Below are positions 50,495 through 59,121 of a stretch of DNA of 64,000 nt, one piece after another. A program made the translations under genes and the position numbers. Source of the stretch: Pectobacterium fontis (lineage in GTDB: Bacteria > Pseudomonadota > Gammaproteobacteria > Enterobacterales > Enterobacteriaceae); assembly GCF_000803215.1 (NCBI RefSeq), contig NZ_JSXC01000003.1, forward strand, positions 28,138-92,137. Reading direction: 5' to 3'. The notes below the pieces were generated by a model. That model was not told the DNA's origin and did no database searches. It saw only the letters and a program-made list of their open reading frames with translations. Each line of letters begins with the position of its first letter. Positions within the stretch are counted from its first letter, which is position 1.

Positions 50495-51532
50495 ATGATG
50501 CAACGCCACAATACGTTGTTTACGTCGGAACGGTTAATGTCTGACGAGTTAACCCCAAACTTGTTAACGCGAGAAGCGCAGTTTGCCGCTTTTGCTACCG
50601 GAGAATTGCTGGATTTTTGGCGTCAGCGCGAAGAAGGTGAATTCTCTGGCGTGGATAATGTGCCAATCCGGTTTGTGCGTTTCACCGCGCCTCAGCACGA
50701 CAAAATTGTCGTTGTCTTTTCAGGTCGTATCGAAAGCTATGTTAAATATAGCGAAGTCGCGTATGACCTCTTTCATCGCGGCTATGATGTGCTCATCATG
50801 GATCACCGTGGGCAAGGGCGCTCTGGGCGCATGCTGCAAGACGGCCACCGCGGGCATGTGCTGCGTTTTAGTGATTATGTCGATGATGCTGAAACGCTGT
50901 GTCAGCAGCATATTGGCCTGAAGCGCTATACTCGCCGATTTGCCTTAGCACACTCAATGGGCGGCGCGATTCTGGCACAGCTATTGATTCGCCAACCTAA
51001 GACGTTCGATGCCGTGGCGCTGTGTGCGCCGATGTTTGGTATTCGTTTACCGATTCCTCATTGCCTCGCGGGTTGGATTGTCGATTGGGCTGAGCGTCGC
51101 CCGGCGATACGTGATTATTACGCCATCGGCACCGGGCAGTGGCGTCCTTTGCCTTACCGGATGAACGTGTTAACGCACAGCCGTGAGCGCTACCGGCGCA
51201 GCATTCGTTTTTATGCGGATTCACCGGATTTACGCATCGGTGGCCCTACTTACCACTGGGTGCGTGAGGCGATACTGGCGGGTAAACAACTGCTGGCGCA
51301 GGCCAGCGCGATCACCACGCCGCTTCTGCTGCTACAGGCAGAGGAAGAGCGCGTGGTGGATAACCGCAGTCAGAACGCGTTTTGTCAGGCGCTGGTGCAG
51401 TGTGGTAACGCCAATGCGAACGGCGTTTTGCAGGTTATCCACGGTGCGCGGCATGAAATTCTCTTTGAGACGGATAGTCTTCGTGCTCAGGCATTTACGC
51501 TGATTTTGGCGCATTTTGCGCGTTATCATTAA
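50495..51532 (+). CDS. pldB: Lysophospholipase L2
   Basis: An inner-membrane-associated alpha/beta hydrolase that removes the acyl chain from lysophospholipids, complementing PldA. The nucleophile Ser is in AHSMGGA; HRGQGRSGR and the C-terminal His in GARHEILFE complete the usual pattern. ATG at 50495 is 7 bases after GGAG and gives 345 residues; longer in-frame starts lack support, and ATG at 50537 (MSDEL) is an alternative. Confidence 0.92.
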   Translation: MMQRHNTLFTSERLMSDELTPNLLTREAQFAAFATGELLDFWRQREEGEFSGVDNVPIRFVRFTAPQHDKIVVVFSGRIESYVKYSEVAYDLFHRGYDVLIMDHRGQGRSGRMLQDGHRGHVLRFSDYVDDAETLCQQHIGLKRYTRRFALAHSMGGAILAQLLIRQPKTFDAVALCAPMFGIRLPIPHCLAGWIVDWAERRPAIRDYYAIGTGQWRPLPYRMNVLTHSRERYRRSIRFYADSPDLRIGGPTYHWVREAILAGKQLLAQASAITTPLLLLQAEEERVVDNRSQNAFCQALVQCGNANANGVLQVIHGARHEILFETDSLRAQAFTLILAHFARYH

Positions 51533-51583
51533 TTTTTTGCGGCGCGTGCCGCCACAACACACCAGAAGTGAGATCTCATCGTT

Positions 51584-52384
51584 ATGTACCATGTCGTTGC
51601 TTCCGATTTAGATGGCACACTGCTGTCACCCGACCACTCGCTGTCCCCCTATGCGAAAGAAACCCTCAGGCTGCTAACGGAAAAAGGGATTCACTTTGTA
51701 TTCGCTACCGGACGGCATCACATGGATGTCGCGCAGATCCGCGATAATCTCGGCATCAGCGCGTTTATGATTACCTCGAATGGTGCGCGAGTGCATAACT
51801 CGCAGGGTGAGCTGATTTTCAGTCACAATCTGGATCAGGACATTGCCCGCGACCTGTACAGCGTTGTGCACAATAACCCCGCGATGCTGACGCACGTTTA
51901 CCGTGATGACGAATGGTTTATGAACCGTCCTCGTGCGGAAGAAGAACGCTTCTTCAAAGAGTCGATCTTTAAATACAAGCTGTTTGAGCCTGCATTGCTT
52001 GCAACCGAGGGTGTCAGCAAGGTGTTCTTTACCTGTGATTCCCATGAACAACTGCTGCCGTTGGAAGAAGCGATCAACGCACGCTGGGGTGACCGCGTTA
52101 ACGTGAGCTTTTCGACGCTCACCTGCCTGGAAGTGATGGCGGGCGGCGTGTCTAAAGGCCATGCGCTGGAACAGGTGGCGAAAATTATCGGCTTCTCACT
52201 TAAAGAATGCGTAGCGTTTGGCGACGGTATGAACGACTACGAAATGCTGTCGATGGCGGGCAAAGGCTGCGTGATGCAAAATGCGCATCAGCGTCTGAAA
52301 GATTTACTGCCGGATCGCGAAGTGATTGGCTCTAACGCAGACAGCGCGGTGCCGCATTACCTGCGGGAACTGTTTCTGAAATAA
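51584..52384 (+). CDS. yigL: Cof-type HAD phosphatase YigL
   Basis: A 266-residue HAD phosphatase; the E. coli protein dephosphorylates pyridoxal phosphate and sugar phosphates, and its mRNA is stabilised by SgrS under sugar-phosphate stress. Motif I is SDLDGTLLSP (residues 7-16), motif II ITSNGARV, motif III Lys in GGVSKGHAL and motif IV FGDGMNDYEML. It follows pldB by 51 bases, so the pldB-yigL transcript arrangement needed for SgrS regulation may be kept. Confidence 0.93.
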   Translation: MYHVVASDLDGTLLSPDHSLSPYAKETLRLLTEKGIHFVFATGRHHMDVAQIRDNLGISAFMITSNGARVHNSQGELIFSHNLDQDIARDLYSVVHNNPAMLTHVYRDDEWFMNRPRAEEERFFKESIFKYKLFEPALLATEGVSKVFFTCDSHEQLLPLEEAINARWGDRVNVSFSTLTCLEVMAGGVSKGHALEQVAKIIGFSLKECVAFGDGMNDYEMLSMAGKGCVMQNAHQRLKDLLPDREVIGSNADSAVPHYLRELFLK

Positions 52385-52426
52385 GCCATTGCCTGTGTGG
52401 TGTCATGAGGCGATGGAAAGGAAGAA

Positions 52427-52451
52427 GCGCGGTGTAGTAAGTACACCGCGC
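52427..52451. terminator. Perfect hairpin between convergent yigL and glpT
   Basis: GCGCGGTGTA-GTAAG-TACACCGCGC has a 10-bp stem and 5-base loop. Neither strand has a T run after it, so it may act as a bidirectional 3'-end stabiliser or Rho stop. Confidence 0.6.
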
Positions 52452-52486
52452 AGCAACAATATAGTAGAGAAACTACACGTCAAAAG

Positions 52487-53836
52487 TTAAGCGCGGCTGG
52501 CTAACTCTGCTTTATGCTTTTTCTCATTCAGCATAACCACAACCAGCAGAAGGACTGCAAGAATGCTGCCGCCGATCATGACCATGAAGCCGCCGTCCCA
52601 ACCGAAGAAGTCAACGGTGTAGCCGACGATGGCGCTGGCGGCAACGGAGCCACCGAGGTAGCCGAACAGACCGGTAAAGCCGGCTGCCGTACCTGCCGCT
52701 TTTTTCGGTGCCAGTTCCAGCGCGTGCAGACCAATCAGCATCACCGGGCCGTAAATCAGGAAGCCGATGACGATCATACAGGCCATATCCACGCCAGGGT
52801 TGCCGGCTGGATTCATCCAGTACACGACGGTGGCTATTGTCACCAGCGTCATAAAGAACACGCCCGTCGCACCGCGGTTGCCTTTAAACACTTTATCGGA
52901 CATCCAACCGCACAGCAGCGTACCCGGAATACCCGCGTATTCGTACAGGAAGTAGGCCCAGGAGGATTTATCCAGTGCGAAGTGTTTCACTTCTTTCAGG
53001 TAAGTCGGGGACCAGTCGAGGATACCGTAACGTAGCAGATAAACGAAAACGTTGGCGATAGCGATGTACCACAGCAGCTTGTTCGGGAAAACGTACTGCA
53101 TGAAGATTTGTTTAGCCGTCAGCTCTTCTTCATCTTTCTCGTTGTAATCAACCGGATAATCGTTTTTGTACTCTTCGATTGGCGGCAGGCCACAAGATTG
53201 TGGTGTATCACGCATCAGCGCAAAGGCAATCAGCGCAACCAGAATGGCAGCGAAGGCCGGCATGTAGAGTGCGGCTTTCCAGTCGTGAAACCACGCCATA
53301 CCCAGCAGGAACAACAGCGGAGGAAGCCCGCCGCCGACGTTATGCGCACAGTTCCATACCGATACAATACCGCCACGTTCTTTCTGTGACCACCAGTGAA
53401 CCATGGTACGCCCGCACGGTGGCCATCCCATTCCCTGGAACCAGCCGCACACGAACAGCAGGACGAACATGATCGCGATGCTGGATGTTGCCCACGGCAC
53501 GAAGCCCATGAACAGCATAACGGCAGCGGCCAGAATCAGACCAGCGGGCAAGAATACGCGCGGATTGGAACGGTCAGATACCGAACCCATAATGAATTTG
53601 GAAAAGCCATAGGCGATGGAAATGCCGGACAGCGCAAAGCCCAGATCGCCACGCGAGAAGCCTTGCTCAATCAGGTAAGGCATGGCCAGTGTGAAGTTTT
53701 TACGCACCAGATAGTAGGCGGCGTAGCCGAAAAAGATCCCCATGAAAATCTGCCAACGCAGACGGCGATAGAGGGGATCGACACGATCCTGCGACACGCG
53801 TGGCTGGTGGGCTGCGGGCCTAAAAATACTCAGCAT
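52487..53836 (-). CDS. glpT: sn-Glycerol-3-phosphate:phosphate antiporter GlpT
   Basis: A twelve-helix MFS antiporter of the organophosphate:phosphate family; it also lets in fosfomycin. The 449-residue protein (ATG at 53836, after GGAGATATCT) is nearly identical to E. coli GlpT in blocks: [46 protein letters not shown]. The substrate-binding Arg45 and Arg269 contexts are present. It is divergent from glpABC. Confidence 0.97.
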   Translation of the reverse strand: MLSIFRPAAHQPRVSQDRVDPLYRRLRWQIFMGIFFGYAAYYLVRKNFTLAMPYLIEQGFSRGDLGFALSGISIAYGFSKFIMGSVSDRSNPRVFLPAGLILAAAVMLFMGFVPWATSSIAIMFVLLFVCGWFQGMGWPPCGRTMVHWWSQKERGGIVSVWNCAHNVGGGLPPLLFLLGMAWFHDWKAALYMPAFAAILVALIAFALMRDTPQSCGLPPIEEYKNDYPVDYNEKDEEELTAKQIFMQYVFPNKLLWYIAIANVFVYLLRYGILDWSPTYLKEVKHFALDKSSWAYFLYEYAGIPGTLLCGWMSDKVFKGNRGATGVFFMTLVTIATVVYWMNPAGNPGVDMACMIVIGFLIYGPVMLIGLHALELAPKKAAGTAAGFTGLFGYLGGSVAASAIVGYTVDFFGWDGGFMVMIGGSILAVLLLVVVMLNEKKHKAELASRA

Positions 53837-54150
53837 AGATATCTCCAATGCGAAAGAAAACGATAGCTTTTTTGTTCTATTACGAACGTTATTGTAAGGG
53901 GTTAGCGTACAAATGAGTGTGATTCATGACACTAATGTTACTCTTTTATGAAACTGTGACGATCTTTGCGCTCATGTTAACAGAATCGGAAAATTCCACA
54001 GTGTGCTTTTAGTGATGTTAATCACACTTATTGTTTTTAACGCCCTATTTGTTTTCGTTTGGCGTTCGTTTTTGCTCTTTATCAAACATTAACCCTTCTT
54101 TCTGTGTCCCAATAGCAACATACATACCCTCTGCCTGAAGTGAGAGCAGA
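53837..54150. promoter_or_regulatory. glpT-glpABC divergent control region (GlpR, CRP, FNR sites)
   Basis: These 314 bases hold no gene. TTTGTTCTATTACGAACG (53871-53888) fits a GlpR operator near glpT. GTGA-TGTTAA-TCAC (54012-54025) is a near-perfect CRP core. TTGCT-CTTT-ATCAA (54072-54085) differs by one base from the FNR consensus and lies close to glpA, as expected for an anaerobic operon. A weaker CRP-like TGTGA-TTCATG-ACACT lies at about 53918-53933. Induction by glycerol-3-phosphate and anaerobiosis and glucose repression are inferred. Confidence 0.7.
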
Positions 54151-55818
54151 ATGAAAAACACTGGGAACTGGCGTGAAACTGACGTGGTTGTCATCGGCGG
54201 CGGTGCGACGGGAGCAGGAACTGCACGGGATTGTGCCCTACGTGGCCTGCGCTGCCTGTTGCTTGAACGTTATGATATTGCGACTGGGGCGACCGGGCGT
54301 AATCACGGCTTATTACATAGCGGTGCCCGCTATGCCGTAACCGATGGCGAGTCTGCCCGCGAATGTATTGAAGAGAACCAGATTCTCCGCCGGATTGCCC
54401 GCCACTGTATTGAACCTACCGATGGTCTGTTTATTACGTTGCCGGAAGACGATCTCGGCTGGCAGGCGCAGTTTATTACGGCTTGCCAACAGGCGGGGAT
54501 TGGCGCTCAGGCGTTGGATCCTCAGGAAGCCCTACGGCTGGAACCGGCGGCAAACCCGAGCCTGATCGGTGCGGTGCGCGTGCCGGATGGTTCCGTCGAT
54601 CCCTTTCGCCTGACGGCGGCCAACATGATTGATGCCTGTGAGCACGGCGCGGAAGTGCTGACCTATCATGAGGTCATCGGGCTGATTCGTCAGGGCGATC
54701 GTGTTACCGGCGTGCGCGTTTTCGACCATAAAAAAGGTGTAGAAACAGAAATCTACGCGCAGGTGGTGGTCAACGCGGGCGGTATCTGGGGGCAACATAT
54801 TGCGGAATATGCCGACCTGCGCGTGCGCATGTTCCCGGCAAAAGGCGCGCTGCTGATTCTTGGGCACCGCATCAACAACATGGTGATCAACCGCTGCCGT
54901 AAACCGGCGGATGCCGATATTTTGGTGCCGGGCGATACCATTTCGCTGATTGGCACGACCTCAACCCATATCGACTACGATCAAATCGACAATATGCTGG
55001 TGACGCCTGCTGAAGTGGAAACGCTGATGCGGGAAGGATCGATGCTGGCACCAACGCTGGCGAAGACGCGCATTCTGCGCGCCTATGCGGGTGTGCGACC
55101 ACTGGTTGCCAGCGATAGCGATCCCAGCGGTCGTAGCGTGAGTCGCGGTATTGTGCTGCTCGACCACGCCAGCCGCGACGGGTTGGAAGGGTTTATCACG
55201 ATTACCGGCGGCAAGCTGATGACCTATCGTCTGATGGCGGAGTGGGTGACGGATGCGATCTGCAAAAAACTGGGTCATGATGTCGCCTGTTCGACCGCCC
55301 AGACGCCGCTGCCGGGATCGGAATCGCTGGATGAAGTAAACGCCGTTCCCCACGCCCTGTCTGCCTATCCGGCGGCAAAACCGCTTTCCGCGCCGCTGCG
55401 TGGCTCGGCGATTTATCGCCACGGTGAACGTGCCGGACGCATGCTGTCCGGTGAACGTCTCGATCGCAGCCTGGTGTGCGAATGTGAGGCGGTGACGGCG
55501 GGAGAAGTGCGCTATGCCGTGGAGTCGTTGCAGGTGAATAACCTGATTGATTTACGTCGGCGCACCCGTGTTGGCATGGGCACCTGCCAGGGGGAGTTGT
55601 GCGCCTGCCGCGCGGCGGGGCTGTTGTGCCGTCTCGGCACCGCAACGCCGGAGCAGTCGCTCACGCAGCTCAGCCAGTTTTTGAACGAACGCTGGAAAGG
55701 GATTCGCCCGATTGCCTGGGGCAATGCGCTACGCGAAAGCGAGTTTACCAGTTGGATTTATCAGGGATTGTGCGGTCTGACGGCCAGCGACAGTCAGGAG
55801 GATCGCCATGCGCTATGA
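54151..55818 (+). CDS. glpA: Anaerobic glycerol-3-phosphate dehydrogenase subunit A
   Basis: The FAD-containing catalytic subunit that oxidises glycerol-3-phosphate to dihydroxyacetone phosphate during anaerobic respiration. The 555-residue protein has the dinucleotide motif VVVIGGGATGAGTARDCALR (12-31). The C-terminal BFD-like [2Fe-2S] domain has Cys443, Cys445, Cys479 and Cys484 (CECEAVT and GTCQGELC). It overlaps glpB by 11 bases. Confidence 0.97.
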   Translation: MKNTGNWRETDVVVIGGGATGAGTARDCALRGLRCLLLERYDIATGATGRNHGLLHSGARYAVTDGESARECIEENQILRRIARHCIEPTDGLFITLPEDDLGWQAQFITACQQAGIGAQALDPQEALRLEPAANPSLIGAVRVPDGSVDPFRLTAANMIDACEHGAEVLTYHEVIGLIRQGDRVTGVRVFDHKKGVETEIYAQVVVNAGGIWGQHIAEYADLRVRMFPAKGALLILGHRINNMVINRCRKPADADILVPGDTISLIGTTSTHIDYDQIDNMLVTPAEVETLMREGSMLAPTLAKTRILRAYAGVRPLVASDSDPSGRSVSRGIVLLDHASRDGLEGFITITGGKLMTYRLMAEWVTDAICKKLGHDVACSTAQTPLPGSESLDEVNAVPHALSAYPAAKPLSAPLRGSAIYRHGERAGRMLSGERLDRSLVCECEAVTAGEVRYAVESLQVNNLIDLRRRTRVGMGTCQGELCACRAAGLLCRLGTATPEQSLTQLSQFLNERWKGIRPIAWGNALRESEFTSWIYQGLCGLTASDSQEDRHAL

Positions 55819-57070
55819 CGTTGTGATTATTGGCGGAGGGCTGGCGGGACTGACTTGTGGTATTCGCTTAGCGGAGCAGGGGAAACGTTGCGCGATTATC
55901 AGTGCCGGACAGAATGCGCTGCATTTTTCTTCCGGCGCGTTGGATTTACTCTCTCATCTTCCTGACGGGCAGCCCGTTAGCCAGCCGCTCGATGCACTGG
56001 ATGAACTGGCGCGCCAGGCTCCTCATCATCCGTATTCCCGTATGGGCGCGACGGCGGTCACGACCCTGTTGCCACAGGTTGAGGCGCTACTGGAGCGCAG
56101 TCATATCACCTTGCGGGGCAATTATCGGCAGAATCACTGGCGTATGACGCCGTTAGGTAAGTTTCGCTCATGCTGGCTCAGCCCGGTCGATGGCGTCACG
56201 CGGGGGCTAGCGGATTCCCGATTTGGCGATAATCCGTTGATTGCCGGTATTGAGGGTTTTCTGGATTTTCAGTCCCGCATTGTGGCCGGTACGCTTCAGA
56301 CGCAGGGAATTGCGGCACGCAGTGATGATCTCAAACTGCCCGTGCTGGATAGATTACGCCAGAACCCCAGCGAATTCCGCGCGGTGAATATCGCCCGCGT
56401 GCTGGATCGACCGGAAAATCGCGCGGCGCTACTGGAAGAACTGTCGCTTCTGGCTAATGGTAACGATGCCATCATCATGCCCGCCTGTCTGGGGCTGGAT
56501 CGCCCTGAGATTGTCCGTGAGCTTGCGAATGGGTTAGGTAAACCCGTACTGCTGCTGCCGACCCTACCGCCATCCGTGCTGGGGTTACGTTTACACCAGG
56601 CGCTGTCGCAGCGTTTTCGCCAGTTGGGTGGCATGGTGATGCCCGGCGATCGTGCGGTGCGAGCATCGCTGTCGTCGCAGGAGATCGCTATCCATACCCA
56701 CCATCACCGTGATATTCCATTACGAGCGAAGCACGCGGTGCTGGCGAGCGGCAGTTTCTTTAGTAACGGGTTGGTGACGCAGTTTGATCGGGTTACTGAA
56801 CCGGTTTTTGGGTTGGACGTTAGGTTCGCCGAGCAGCGAGAGGGCTGGAGCCAGCAAGATGTGTTTGCATCGCAGCCCTATCTGCAATTTGGCGCGATTG
56901 TCGATGCGCACCTGCATCCGTGTATCGCAGGAGAAATCGCCAATAATCTGTACGCGATTGGCGCGGTGCTGGAAGGTTTCGACCCGATTGCGCAGGGATG
57001 TGGCGCGGGCGTTTCTTTGCTCAGCGCACTGTATGTTGCCGAACAGATTTTGAAGGAGGGCAACTTATGA
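55808..57070 (+). CDS. glpB: Anaerobic glycerol-3-phosphate dehydrogenase subunit B
   Basis: A flavoprotein subunit of GlpABC that links GlpA to the membrane subunit. The 420-residue protein starts MRYDVVIIGGGLAGLTCGIR (Rossmann GxGxxG) and ends in the FAD-contact region GAVLEGFDPIAQGCGAG. The ribosome site CAGGAGGATCG lies inside the end of glpA. It overlaps glpC by four bases. Confidence 0.95.
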   Translation: MRYDVVIIGGGLAGLTCGIRLAEQGKRCAIISAGQNALHFSSGALDLLSHLPDGQPVSQPLDALDELARQAPHHPYSRMGATAVTTLLPQVEALLERSHITLRGNYRQNHWRMTPLGKFRSCWLSPVDGVTRGLADSRFGDNPLIAGIEGFLDFQSRIVAGTLQTQGIAARSDDLKLPVLDRLRQNPSEFRAVNIARVLDRPENRAALLEELSLLANGNDAIIMPACLGLDRPEIVRELANGLGKPVLLLPTLPPSVLGLRLHQALSQRFRQLGGMVMPGDRAVRASLSSQEIAIHTHHHRDIPLRAKHAVLASGSFFSNGLVTQFDRVTEPVFGLDVRFAEQREGWSQQDVFASQPYLQFGAIVDAHLHPCIAGEIANNLYAIGAVLEGFDPIAQGCGAGVSLLSALYVAEQILKEGNL

Positions 57071-58278
57071 GCCTGCTTAGCGATAACAGTTTTGAAGATT
57101 GCATCAAGTGTACGGTGTGTACCACGTACTGCCCGGTTTCACGCGTAAACCCGCTTTACCCTGGGCCGAAACAGGCCGGGCCGGATGGCGAGCGCCTGCG
57201 GCGCAAGGATCCAGCGCTATACGATGACGCGCTAAAATATTGCACTAACTGCAAACGCTGTGAAGTCGCGTGCCCCTCGGATGTCAACATTGGCGACATC
57301 ATTCAGCGTGCGAAAGCCACGCATAGCAGCCACAAGCCGACATTGCGCGATGCGATTCTGAGTCATACCGACTTCATGGGGTCGATTGCCACACCGTTTG
57401 CCCCGCTGGTCAATACGGCGACCAGCCTGAAACCGGTGCGCCAACTGCTGGATAAAGCGTTGAAAATTGACCATCGTCGCCAGTTACCGAAATACGCGTT
57501 CGGCACCTTTCGGCGCTGGTATCGCCAGCAGGCCAAAAAGCAGTTGGCTTATGATGAGCAGGTGGCTTATTTTCACGGTTGCTACGTGAACTACAACCAT
57601 CCACAGTTGGGTAAAGATCTGGTGCAGGTCTTTAACGCGATGGGGATTGGCGTCCAACTGCTGAATAAAGAGAAGTGCTGTGGCGTACCGTTGATCGCTA
57701 ATGGTTTCCACGACAAGGCCAGAAAGCAGGCGCACGCCAACATTACGTCGCTGGATGAGGCGATTAATCAGAAATCCCTGCCGGTGGTAGCGACGTCATC
57801 CAGTTGTACCTTCACGCTGCGAGATGAATATCCGCACCTGCTCGGCGTGGACAATAGCCACGTACGCGATGGCGTCGAACTGGTGACGCGTCAGCTTTAT
57901 CGTCTGCTGGAAGAAGAAGGAAAAACGCTGCCGCTGCGCCACCTACCGCTGCGGGTGGCATATCATACCCCGTGCCATCTGGAGAGAATGGGATGGACGG
58001 CGTATACCCTGGCGCTACTGCAACGTATTCCTGGACTTGAACTGGTGATGTTGGATTCCCAATGCTGTGGTATTGCAGGCACCTATGGCTTCAAAAAAGA
58101 GAATTATGCCACGTCGCAAGGCATTGGCGCTTCGCTGTTTCAGCAGATTGAAGAAAGTGGGGTCGATATCGTGGTGACGGATTGCGAAACCTGTAAATGG
58201 CAGATTGAGATGTCGACCAGCAAGCGGTGTGAACACCCGATCACGCTGCTGGCGAGATCGTTGGCACAGCCAGAGTAA
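57067..58278 (+). CDS. glpC: Anaerobic glycerol-3-phosphate dehydrogenase subunit C
   Basis: The iron-sulfur subunit that anchors GlpAB to the membrane and passes electrons to menaquinone. The 403-residue protein has two [4Fe-4S] motifs: Cys12, 15, 18, 22 and Cys59, 62, 65, 69. Two CCG domains follow (CCGVPLIANGFHDKA and CCGIAGTYGFKKEN), as in heterodisulfide reductase B-like subunits. ATG at 57067 overlaps the glpB stop; in-frame upstream codons lie inside glpB. Confidence 0.96.
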   Translation: MSLLSDNSFEDCIKCTVCTTYCPVSRVNPLYPGPKQAGPDGERLRRKDPALYDDALKYCTNCKRCEVACPSDVNIGDIIQRAKATHSSHKPTLRDAILSHTDFMGSIATPFAPLVNTATSLKPVRQLLDKALKIDHRRQLPKYAFGTFRRWYRQQAKKQLAYDEQVAYFHGCYVNYNHPQLGKDLVQVFNAMGIGVQLLNKEKCCGVPLIANGFHDKARKQAHANITSLDEAINQKSLPVVATSSSCTFTLRDEYPHLLGVDNSHVRDGVELVTRQLYRLLEEEGKTLPLRHLPLRVAYHTPCHLERMGWTAYTLALLQRIPGLELVMLDSQCCGIAGTYGFKKENYATSQGIGASLFQQIEESGVDIVVTDCETCKWQIEMSTSKRCEHPITLLARSLAQPE

Positions 58279-58359
58279 TGAGTAGAAGGGGCAAAACCAG
58301 CCGTTTTTGTGGGCTTATTGAGAATAAGAATTTATCGCAAAAAGCACTTTACAAGTGCG

Positions 58360-58378
58360 AATGATAATGATTATTATT
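58360..58378 (+). promoter_or_regulatory. Fur box over the ryhB promoter
   Basis: AATGATAATGATTATTATT matches the 19-bp Fur consensus (GATAATGATAATCATTATC) at most positions and contains the -10 element TATTAT (58372-58377). Iron-bound Fur would block RNA polymerase. Confidence 0.88.
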
Positions 58379-58383
58379 GCTGT

Positions 58384-58514
58384 GCGTTCCGGGGAACGGC
58401 GTCATGCACCACTTTAAAAGAGGTCCACGATGTTCAGGTTTCCCTGTGAAGGCACGACATTGCTCACATTGCTTCCAGTATTATTTAGCCAGCTCGGGTG
58501 CTGGCTTTTTTTTT
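58384..58514 (+). ncRNA. ryhB: RyhB iron-stress small RNA
   Basis: An Hfq-dependent sRNA that represses mRNAs of iron-using proteins when iron is low. The core GCACGACATTGCTCACATTG (58452-58471) and CTTCCAGTATTATTTAGCCA are nearly identical to E. coli RyhB, including the seed. The terminator AGCCAGCTCGGGTGCTGGCT runs into nine T (to 58514). The start is placed at 58384, seven bases after TATTAT, by analogy with E. coli. This gives about 131 nt against 90 in E. coli; the extra length is 5' of the seed. Confidence 0.92.
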
Positions 58515-58779
58515 GCCTATTGCAAATTATATGAACCATGAACAGCAGAAGACAATGTTCGAATACACCACGGTAGGCGCTACACAGGCTTCCAGTGCGG
58601 TGAATGAACCTCATGTAAAGTGGTGTGTGGGGACGGCGTAAGCGTCCCGACCCTGCTCGGTTTCGTAGCAAATAGCTCTGTGCACCGTTTATACCACTCA
58701 ATATTGACGGTGTTATGGTCATAACGTGTTGCTAAAGACGATTTTTTCAGCACTTAACCGAGCACTGAGTGGATTAACG
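58515..58779. other. Gene-free spacer between ryhB and the leuX promoter
   Basis: I see no credible gene, repeat or RNA in this stretch. Small inverted repeats such as GGGACG-GCGTAAG-CGTCCC (58631-58649) occur. It may contain unrecognised regulatory sequence. Confidence 0.5.
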
Positions 58780-58807
58780 TTGCGCGTGAGCCGTCAAACG
58801 GTATAAT
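58780..58807 (+). promoter_or_regulatory. Promoter of leuX
   Basis: TTGCGC and a perfect TATAAT are separated by 16 bases, followed by a GC-rich discriminator (GCACC), typical of stable-RNA promoters under stringent control. The tRNA starts 29 bases downstream. Confidence 0.75.
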
Positions 58808-58836
58808 GCACCTCGTTTTCCGCATACTACTTCTGT

Positions 58837-58921
58837 GCCGAAGTGGCGAAATCGGTAGACGCAGTTGATTCAAAATCAACCGCCGCAAGGTGTGCCGGTT
58901 CGAGTCCGGCCTTCGGCACCA
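58837..58921 (+). tRNA. leuX: tRNA-Leu (anticodon CAA)
   Basis: 85 nt, class II, nearly identical to E. coli leuX: acceptor GCCGAAG pairs with CTTCGGC, the anticodon stem-loop GTTGATTCAAAATCAAC shows CAA, and CCA is encoded. leuX is a frequent integration site of islands in enterobacteria; an integrase gene follows. Confidence 0.97.
58894..58921. other. Probable island attachment site (attL) in the 3' end of leuX
   Basis: P4-type integrases recombine within the 3' part of tRNA genes, so the T-arm and acceptor of leuX are the likely att core. The matching repeat at the other end of the island would be beyond this window; I found no second copy inside it. Confidence 0.55.
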
Positions 58922-58934
58922 ACAGTATGTAAAT

Positions 58935-58958
58935 AGACCTCAATTGAGGTCTTTTTTT
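58935..58958 (+). terminator. Terminator of leuX
   Basis: AGACCTCAATTGAGGTCT is an 18-base perfect palindrome followed by T to 58958. Confidence 0.85.
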
Positions 58959-59121
58959 ATGTCTGAAATCCGCGCCACACAAGGCTTCGCCCGAATTTCC
59001 TGTCAACGGAAGTCAATCTGAGTCCACCCACATCAATCTGCTTGTGAGTATAGAACCGAGTATATATGCTGGTTCGATATTGCTTATATACTCACAGCAG
59101 GATTATGGAAGGATAACCATC

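Noticed and set aside
58430..58534. A 34-codon frame with AGAGG upstream (ATG at 58430) running through the RyhB seed and terminator, as a possible sRNA-encoded peptide
   Set aside because: Its stop codon lies beyond the T run at 58514, so a terminated RyhB would carry no stop; the amino acids simply translate the conserved RNA core.
58515..58779. A further small RNA between ryhB and leuX
   Set aside because: Only short inverted repeats without a promoter-terminator pair.
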